Position numbers and translations under genes: made by a program. From NCBI GenBank assembly GCA_041641375.1, contig JBEPYM010000004.1, positions 16,349-80,348 of the forward strand: a stretch of 64,000 nt of DNA, read 5' to 3'. The stretch comes from Paenibacillus_AK sp041641375. Its GTDB lineage: Bacteria > Bacillota > Bacilli > Paenibacillales > YIM-B00363. The notes under the pieces were generated by a model. That model was not told the origin of the DNA. It was given only the letters and a program-made list of their open reading frames with translations, and ran no database searches. This document shows positions 58,993-64,000 of the stretch, in pieces; position 1 is the first letter of the stretch; every line of letters begins with the position of its first letter.

Positions 58993-60744
58993 TCACACAA
59001 CAAACCTGCGTATCAGCCCCTGCAGCTCACCGGAGCAACGTGCGAGCTCTGCCGCCGAGCGCTCGACCTCGAGCATCGAGGCCAGCTGCTGCTGCGCCGA
59101 TTGCGAGACGCGAATCGTATTGTCAGCAGAATCGCTCGCAATATGGGCGATCGTCTGAACGGATGCGCGGATTTGCTCGGCGCCGGCCGCCATCTGCTGC
59201 GAGGTAGCGGCCATCTCTTGAATCTGCGTCACGATGCGGAGCGTGGAGTCGGAGATGGTCAGGAAGGATCGCTCGGTTGCCCGCGCTGCGTCCATTCCGC
59301 CGAGCACCTCGCGTTTGACCTGATCGATCGATTGATCTGTAGAGCCGATGTCCTTCGTAATGTCACTCAGCAGCTTGCCGATATGATCGGACATCGTACC
59401 CGACTGATCGGCGAGCTTGCGAATTTCGTCTGCCACGACAGCGAAGCCGCGCCCGTGTTCGCCCGCCCGAGCCGCTTCGATCGAGGCGTTAAGCGAGAGC
59501 AGGTTCGTCTGGCTGGCGATCTCGCGTATCGCGGTGACAATCGAGCCGATCTCGCGAGATTTCTTCGCCAGAGAGCGAATCACCTCTTCCGTATGCACGA
59601 CCGAGCCGTGGATGGAATTCATCTGATCGGCGACTCCCTTGACCGATTGCTCCCCCTGAGCAGCGTGCTCCTTGGCGATATCCGCGGTTTCCGCAATTTC
59701 GGATGCGTTCTCCGCGACGGAGTTGATGCCGTCCCCCATCTCTTCAACCGCACGCGACACTTCGCTTACGCTTGCGCGCTGCTGCTCCGAGCCTGCGGCG
59801 ATTTCCTGCATAGCAGAGGCAATTTCCCGTGAGACGGCGCTGCTACTTGAGGAGGTATGGTTCAATTGGGAACCGGCAGCGGCAACCTGCTCCGAGCTGG
59901 CGCCGACCCCTTCAATCAAGCTGCGCAGCGACACATTCATATGCTGGAACGAGGCTGCCAGCTGGCCAATCTCATCCTTGCGAGTACCTACATCTAGCTC
60001 CTTGCCGCGTAAATCTCCTGCAGCTATTTGCTCGAACCGTTGACTTAACAGCCGAAGCGGTGCGGAAATATTTCGGCTGATGACGAAGGCAATCGCAACC
60101 GCTGCGACAGCCGATACGGCCATAACGACAAGGAGCAGTGTAATGGACGACTTCACCGATTGGTTCAGCCGGTCCGCAGCCTGGTCGGCGCTCCGCTTAT
60201 TCAGCTCCTTCAGCGCGGTCAGATCGCGCTGAAACTCATCCAGCGTCTGCTGTGCATTCGCGACAAAATGCGTCACCTGCGAAGCAGAAGCGTTGGCTTG
60301 CAGCAATCGGACAATCGTCTGGAGCCGCTCGGCATACGTTTTCCACATATCCATGAGCTGGACGTAGGCTGCCTCTTCCTCCGAGGAGTGCAGAAACCCC
60401 TTAAAATCCGCAAGCTGCTTCGCCAGCAAACCGCTTAAATCGGAATAAGCGGCAGCCTTTTTTTCCCGTTCCTTGACATCCGTGCTGAGCTGCATCGACA
60501 GAATCGTTGCGTCAAGCTTGCTGGCGTTCGAAGAAATTTCTCCGATCAGTGCGATGCTTGGGATTTCACCAGCGGTCAAGTTAGTAGTTATTCGGCTGGT
60601 TGCGACGAGCTGCCAGATCGCAATAAGGCCTAACGCGGCAAGAAGAACGATGATCGCACCAAAGCCGGTCAGCAATTTTCCTTTTAATGTTGTCCCCCGC
60701 TGAATAGACGAAAAAAGCCTCGTCCATTTCGTGCTCCAGCGCAT
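58993..60744 (-). CDS. Methyl-accepting chemotaxis protein
   Basis: The 583-residue protein has a membrane helix (about residues 27-48), a four-helix-bundle periplasm-facing ligand domain with conserved GEIPSIALIGEISSNASKLDATI, a second helix (about 203-226), a HAMP domain (ISAPLRLLSQRFEQIAAGDLRGKEL) and a signalling domain whose tip is QTNLLSLNASIEAARAGEHGRGFAVVADEI. It senses small molecules and controls CheA. No CheR/CheB-binding pentapeptide is seen at the C-terminus (IRRFVV). The ATG at 60744 has GGGGGAA five bases upstream. Confidence 0.94.
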   Translation of the reverse strand: MRWSTKWTRLFSSIQRGTTLKGKLLTGFGAIIVLLAALGLIAIWQLVATSRITTNLTAGEIPSIALIGEISSNASKLDATILSMQLSTDVKEREKKAAAYSDLSGLLAKQLADFKGFLHSSEEEAAYVQLMDMWKTYAERLQTIVRLLQANASASQVTHFVANAQQTLDEFQRDLTALKELNKRSADQAADRLNQSVKSSITLLLVVMAVSAVAAVAIAFVISRNISAPLRLLSQRFEQIAAGDLRGKELDVGTRKDEIGQLAASFQHMNVSLRSLIEGVGASSEQVAAAGSQLNHTSSSSSAVSREIASAMQEIAAGSEQQRASVSEVSRAVEEMGDGINSVAENASEIAETADIAKEHAAQGEQSVKGVADQMNSIHGSVVHTEEVIRSLAKKSREIGSIVTAIREIASQTNLLSLNASIEAARAGEHGRGFAVVADEIRKLADQSGTMSDHIGKLLSDITKDIGSTDQSIDQVKREVLGGMDAARATERSFLTISDSTLRIVTQIQEMAATSQQMAAGAEQIRASVQTIAHIASDSADNTIRVSQSAQQQLASMLEVERSAAELARCSGELQGLIRRFVV

Positions 60745-60787
60745 ATTCGTTCCCCCTAGTATGTAAATAAACAATTTGGCAGACACA

Positions 60788-60816
60788 ATTATACCATATT
60801 AACAATGAATAGGTAA
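60788..60816 (-). promoter_or_regulatory. SigA-type promoter of the chemoreceptor gene
   Basis: On the minus strand TTACCT (60816-60811) and TATAAT (60793-60788) are 17 bases apart, 43 bases upstream of the start. The -10 is a perfect match. No SigD-like GCCGATAT is present. Confidence 0.65.
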
Positions 60817-60831
60817 CGAATTACCTTTTAA

Positions 60832-60846
60832 TTATCCATTGGATAA
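60832..60846. promoter_or_regulatory. Palindromic operator-like site upstream of the chemoreceptor promoter
   Basis: TTATCCA-T-TGGATAA is a perfect 7-1-7 palindrome 16 bases upstream of the -35 element; a second palindrome, GGTAA-CGAA-TTACC (60812-60825), overlaps that element. A regulator is not identified. Confidence 0.4.
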
Positions 60847-60885
60847 AAATGGTGGAAAGGGATATTGCCATGTGATGTGCAGACG

Positions 60886-60915
60886 TAAAAAAAGCCGGTC
60901 AATATTGACCGGCTT
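60886..60915 (-). terminator. Rho-independent terminator of the ABC importer operon
   Basis: AGCCGGTCAATATTGACCGGCT (60893-60914) is a perfect palindrome. Read on the minus strand it is followed by a run of seven T residues. It lies 18 bases after the stop of the last permease gene. Confidence 0.92.
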
Positions 60916-60932
60916 GAATGTCGTGGATGACC

Positions 60933-61814
60933 TTACCCCTTCAACGCCCCGATCATAACTCCTTTGACGAAATATCGCTGCAGGAACGGGTACACGAGCA
61001 GAATCGGCACCGTAGCGACCATGATGGTGGCGTATTTGATCGTCTCGCCGATCTGGTGGCGATCCGCCGCATCCGCCGTTGTGGTCATGCTGTTCGTATC
61101 GTTGGCGATCAGAATTTCCCGAAGCACCAGCTGCAGTGGATACAGCTCGCGATCCTTAATAAAGATGGAGGCGTAGAACCAGCCGTTCCACTTCTCCACC
61201 GCGTAATAGAGGATCATGACAGCAATAACCGGCATCGAGAGCGGGATCACAATACGGAACAGGATGGTAAAATGGTTTGCTCCGTCAATCTTGGCCGATT
61301 CCTCCAGGCTGTCCGGGATCGACTGGAACGAGGTGCGCATGATAATCAAATTAAACGTTGTGATGGCAAAGGGCAGGATCGTGGACCATAAGGAATCGAT
61401 CAGTCCGACTCCCCGCACAACGAGGTAAAGCGGAATGAGGCCACCGTTAAAGAACATGGTCAGCACGATGACAAAGATGAACAGCTTGTTCCACATGACG
61501 TTCTTGCGCGACAGGACGTAAGCACCCAAGGCTGTCATGAACAGCTGCATCGCCACGCCAGCGATTACGATAAACATGGTGTTGCGATAGCCGATCAGAA
61601 TGCCGGGATTGTTCACGACCGCCTGGTAGGCCTCGAGTGAAAACCCAAGCGGAGCAAACAGGAAGCCGCTGTGTCCGATCAACTGACCGGCGTCGCTAAT
61701 GGAAGCGAATGCGACATAGATGAGCGGGTACAGCGTAACGACGGCAAGCCCAATTAATACGGAATAGACGACAACATCAAGGACCAGATCAGAGAAGCCT
61801 GCTTCTCGTTTCAT
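60933..61814 (-). CDS. ABC sugar permease, LplC/YtcP family
   Basis: The 293-residue protein has six membrane helices and the BPD_transp cytoplasmic EAA loop ESAKIDGANHFTILFRIVIP, through which it contacts the ATPase. It matches the carbohydrate uptake-1 permease of the LplC/YtcP type, with the N-terminal signature FSDLVLDVVVYSVLIGLAVVTLYPLIYVAFASISDA. It is the last gene of the lplA-lplB-lplC-like operon and starts 13 bases after the preceding permease gene. No ATPase gene is in the window; such importers usually share MsmX elsewhere. Confidence 0.93.
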   Translation of the reverse strand: MKREAGFSDLVLDVVVYSVLIGLAVVTLYPLIYVAFASISDAGQLIGHSGFLFAPLGFSLEAYQAVVNNPGILIGYRNTMFIVIAGVAMQLFMTALGAYVLSRKNVMWNKLFIFVIVLTMFFNGGLIPLYLVVRGVGLIDSLWSTILPFAITTFNLIIMRTSFQSIPDSLEESAKIDGANHFTILFRIVIPLSMPVIAVMILYYAVEKWNGWFYASIFIKDRELYPLQLVLREILIANDTNSMTTTADAADRHQIGETIKYATIMVATVPILLVYPFLQRYFVKGVMIGALKG

Positions 61815-61827
61815 CGCACGCCTCCTT

Positions 61828-62790
61828 TTACCATAAGCTGTTTTCGTTGACTCGACGGCTGATATAGTTCGCGGTAATGAGCAGGAACAGGTTGATCACG
61901 GAATTGAACAAACCAACTGCCGAGCTGTAGCTCCAGCCGAATTCCAGCAAGCCCTTCCGGTATACGAAAGAAGAGATGACGTCGGCGGTGTCGTAAATGG
62001 CCGGATTATAGAGCAGGATGATTTTCTCGAACCCGACGTTCAGCAGGTTGCCCATCCTCAGGATGAACATAATGATAATGACAGGCATGATGCCAGGCAG
62101 GGTGATGTGCACAATCTGCTTCAGACGGCTGGCACCATCCATTCGGGCCGCCTCATACTGCTCCTGGTCGATGCTCATCAGAGCGGCAATATAGATGATC
62201 GATTCCCAGCCGATTCGCTGCCAAATTTCCGAGATGACATAAATCGGACGGAACAGCTCCGGCTTCTGCAGCATGGCGTTCCCGTCGTAGCCGAACCAGG
62301 TCAGCATCGTATTAATAACGCCCCCGGCATTCGTAAATTCCTTAATCATCCCGCAAATGACCACAAGCGATATAAAATAAGGCATGTAGGTAATCGTCTG
62401 GATTGTGCGTTTGAAGGTCTGATGTCGAACCTCGTTTATGAGAAGCGCCAGCAGGATCGGCGCCGGAAATTCAAATACGAGCGTGATGACGCTGATAATG
62501 ACGGTATTGCTCAGAATTCGCCAGAAGTAATACGTCCCGAAGAAATCTTCGAAGTGGGTCCAGCCGACCCATTCGCTTCCCAGCACGCCCTTGGCGGGCG
62601 AGTATTCCTTGAAGGCGATCATTGCGCCGTACATCGGAGCGTAGTGAAAAATGATGTAATAGGCGAGAACGGGGATCATCATAAGATACAAATATTTGTT
62701 TAAGGCAAAGTCGCGCAGGAACCGAGCGCGAAACACGTTCGGATTGCGCAGCGCCGTCCCTCCGGACGGTTCGGCGGCAGGTTTGGCCAT
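61828..62790 (-). CDS. ABC sugar permease, LplB family
   Basis: The 320-residue protein has six membrane helices and a cytoplasmic EAA loop, EAARMDGASRLKQIVHITLPG. Its sequence begins FALNKYLYLMMIPVLAYYIIFHYAPMYGAMIAFKEYSP, the marker of LplB/YtcP-type permeases for complex or unknown oligosaccharides. It is encoded between the solute-binding protein and the LplC permease and forms the transmembrane channel with the latter. Confidence 0.93.
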   Translation of the reverse strand: MAKPAAEPSGGTALRNPNVFRARFLRDFALNKYLYLMMIPVLAYYIIFHYAPMYGAMIAFKEYSPAKGVLGSEWVGWTHFEDFFGTYYFWRILSNTVIISVITLVFEFPAPILLALLINEVRHQTFKRTIQTITYMPYFISLVVICGMIKEFTNAGGVINTMLTWFGYDGNAMLQKPELFRPIYVISEIWQRIGWESIIYIAALMSIDQEQYEAARMDGASRLKQIVHITLPGIMPVIIIMFILRMGNLLNVGFEKIILLYNPAIYDTADVISSFVYRKGLLEFGWSYSSAVGLFNSVINLFLLITANYISRRVNENSLW

Positions 62791-62880
62791 CGGTTTCCCT
62801 CCTTATCGCTGTCGATCGGATGCCGGATAGAGCCGCATGTGCATGGCGGATGCGGCTCTCCCGATTATTCTGTCTATCGA

Positions 62881-64000
62881 TTACCGTTTGTTAAAGCGTT
62901 CCAATGCGTTCTTCTGAATTTCGATGGCGCGGTCGATTTTGACGGACTTCATTTTTTCCACATACTTGTCGAAGTTGTCAACGGACTCGGTACCGAGGAT
63001 AATCTTGAGCGTCATCTCATCTACCAGCGTATTAATATCGGTCATAATTTTGGACATCTCAGTGCTTTCCTCCGGTGTAGGTGTGACCGGCGGCAGCTTG
63101 TGCTTGGCGATATCCGTCTTCGACCAGGCAGCTGCCGCATCCTTCTGCGACTGAAGGGCGAAGTATTGCTCCAGATAACGCTTATCCTGAACGAATGGTC
63201 CGTTATAGTTCGCACGGACATGGAGCGAATACGCTTGCGCCGGTGCGAGCTTATCCGGGTTCTTGGTCAAGAGCTCCGTATAACGAGGGTAGCCGTTGTC
63301 CATCTTGTAGCTGGTGCCCTCCGTTCCGAAGTTGAAGAACATATGGCCTTCCGGGCTGTAGCCGTAATCGAGCATTCTGGCCGCGAGCTCGACGTTCTTG
63401 GTTTTGGCGGAGATGGTGACCATGCCGCCGCCGCCTAGCGGGTGATCCTTCTGGCCGAATTTCGGCGTATCGCCTTTCTTGAGCACCGGATACGGCGTGC
63501 CGATCAGCTTCGCCTTCGGATCCTTCGCTTCGATCAGCGGCTGCCAGCGTCCGATGCCGCCGCCCGCATTGCCGGCTGTCGCGCCTGTTGCACCGTTCGT
63601 AAAGTTGGCGTCCATCGCTTTCATATCGACGGTTGCGATATTCTTGTCGATCAGGCCTTCCTTATACCACTTGGCGAAGGTTGCCAGGAAATCCTTATAG
63701 CCTTTCTCCATTGGGCCGAATTTGACCTGACCATTCTCCAGATAGAAGTCGCGGGTGACGCCGAAGGCGCCGATAAACCAGCCGTTGTTGATCTCGTTGA
63801 ACGGGCGCGGCACGCTGACGACGGAGAATGGGGCTGTTGCGCCTTTTTTCTCCTTGAATGCAGTCAGCGTCTTGTACCAGTCGTCGATTGTTTCCGGGAC
63901 CGGGAGTCCGAGATCGTCCAGCCAGTCCTTGCGAATAATGGGACCCTGGAACGTCATTAGGTATGCATCGCCGCGGATAAATGGAAAGGCGTAATAGCTG
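62881..64000 (-). CDS. Extracellular solute-binding protein of LplA type, C-terminal portion (runs off the window)
   Basis: The frame is open from the window edge at 64000 to the stop at 62881 (373 codons visible), with YYAFPFIRGDAYLMTFQ in its first visible codons. The visible part has the family features GPIIRKDWLDDLGLPVPETIDDWYKTLTAFK, NEINNGWFIGAFG and a C-terminal NTLVDEMTLKIILGTESVDNFDKYVEKMK. These belong to large lipoprotein binding proteins that capture oligosaccharides for ABC import, such as LplA of B. subtilis. The N-terminus with the signal peptide and lipobox is outside. It is followed by lplB and lplC. Confidence 0.93.
   Translation of the reverse strand, partial: SYYAFPFIRGDAYLMTFQGPIIRKDWLDDLGLPVPETIDDWYKTLTAFKEKKGATAPFSVVSVPRPFNEINNGWFIGAFGVTRDFYLENGQVKFGPMEKGYKDFLATFAKWYKEGLIDKNIATVDMKAMDANFTNGATGATAGNAGGGIGRWQPLIEAKDPKAKLIGTPYPVLKKGDTPKFGQKDHPLGGGGMVTISAKTKNVELAARMLDYGYSPEGHMFFNFGTEGTSYKMDNGYPRYTELLTKNPDKLAPAQAYSLHVRANYNGPFVQDKRYLEQYFALQSQKDAAAAWSKTDIAKHKLPPVTPTPEESTEMSKIMTDINTLVDEMTLKIILGTESVDNFDKYVEKMKSVKIDRAIEIQKNALERFNKR

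Noticed and set aside
1..64000. tRNA, rRNA, CRISPR arrays, insertion sequences and prophage genes
   Set aside because: Looked for typical motifs and gene families on both strands by eye; none found.

Overview
The window reads as the chromosome of a moderately GC-rich, spore-forming, motile Gram-positive bacterium of the Paenibacillaceae, most like Paenibacillus. The grounds are strong AGGAGG-type ribosome sites with frequent GTG/TTG starts, a gerA-type germinant receptor operon, a SigD-type promoter before motAB, a GH44 glycanase, an Lpl-type ABC sugar system, and a clostripain-like protease ending in copper-amine-oxidase-like stalk repeats. I saw no rRNA, tRNA, CRISPR array, phage or insertion sequence.

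Layout. 1-7.9 kb: housekeeping and stress genes (phosphatase fragment, DUF3221-like lipoprotein, acetyltransferase, CE7 esterase, HrpB helicase, secreted C11 protease). 8.5-10.3 kb: PII-AmtB ammonium operon. 10.5-14.1 kb: secreted multidomain GH44 glycanase. 14.3-16.6 kb: small hypothetical gene, then a pirin / unknown / DUF72 operon. 16.6-24.6 kb: a small unlisted gene on the minus strand, then a class I c-di-GMP riboswitch followed by a complete Gram-positive Tad (Flp) pilus operon: DUF192, flp, tadV, tadE, tadG-like, cpaB, tadZ, tadA, tadB, tadC. 24.7-31 kb: cell-wall and redox genes (LysM-M23 peptidase, polysaccharide deacetylase, aldo/keto reductase, BamE-like repeat protein, aldehyde dehydrogenase, fatty acid hydroxylase). 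31-35 kb: a heterodimeric YheI/YheH-type ABC exporter. 35-45.2 kb: c-di-GMP enzymes (7TM-PAS-GGDEF, YkuI-like EAL, PAS-PAS-GGDEF-EAL) interleaved with ilvA, rluF, carbonic anhydrase, motAB and a pterin dehydratase. 45.3-52.2 kb: acetyltransferase, sulfurtransferase, a glycosyltransferase with a protamine-like N-terminus plus two small membrane proteins, a VapC/AbrB toxin-antitoxin pair, RarD, AlkA. 52.3-56.1 kb: divergent GerA-GerC-GerB receptor operon. 56.1-64 kb: DUF2334/FG-GAP protein, exonuclease III, a chemoreceptor and an LplABC-type ABC importer that runs off the window.

How it fits together. The strongest theme is cyclic di-GMP and the switch between motility and surface life. Three makers, breakers or binders of c-di-GMP and the flagellar stator genes lie within about 20 kb of a Tad pilus operon whose leader carries a class I c-di-GMP riboswitch. 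Downstream of the aptamer, one pyrimidine segment can pair either with a local purine segment or, through ten consecutive base pairs, with the Shine-Dalgarno sequence of the first gene. This suggests translational gating of pilus production by c-di-GMP and is the observation I rate most worth testing. Secondary points are a GerC-like protein lacking the lipobox cysteine, a GT4 enzyme with an Arg/Lys-rich tail, a duplicated BamE-like domain in a Gram-positive, and several unexplained intergenic repeats.

Limits. All product names come from motif recognition by eye, without database searches. Starts were chosen from ribosome-site spacing; promoters and operators are pattern matches only.
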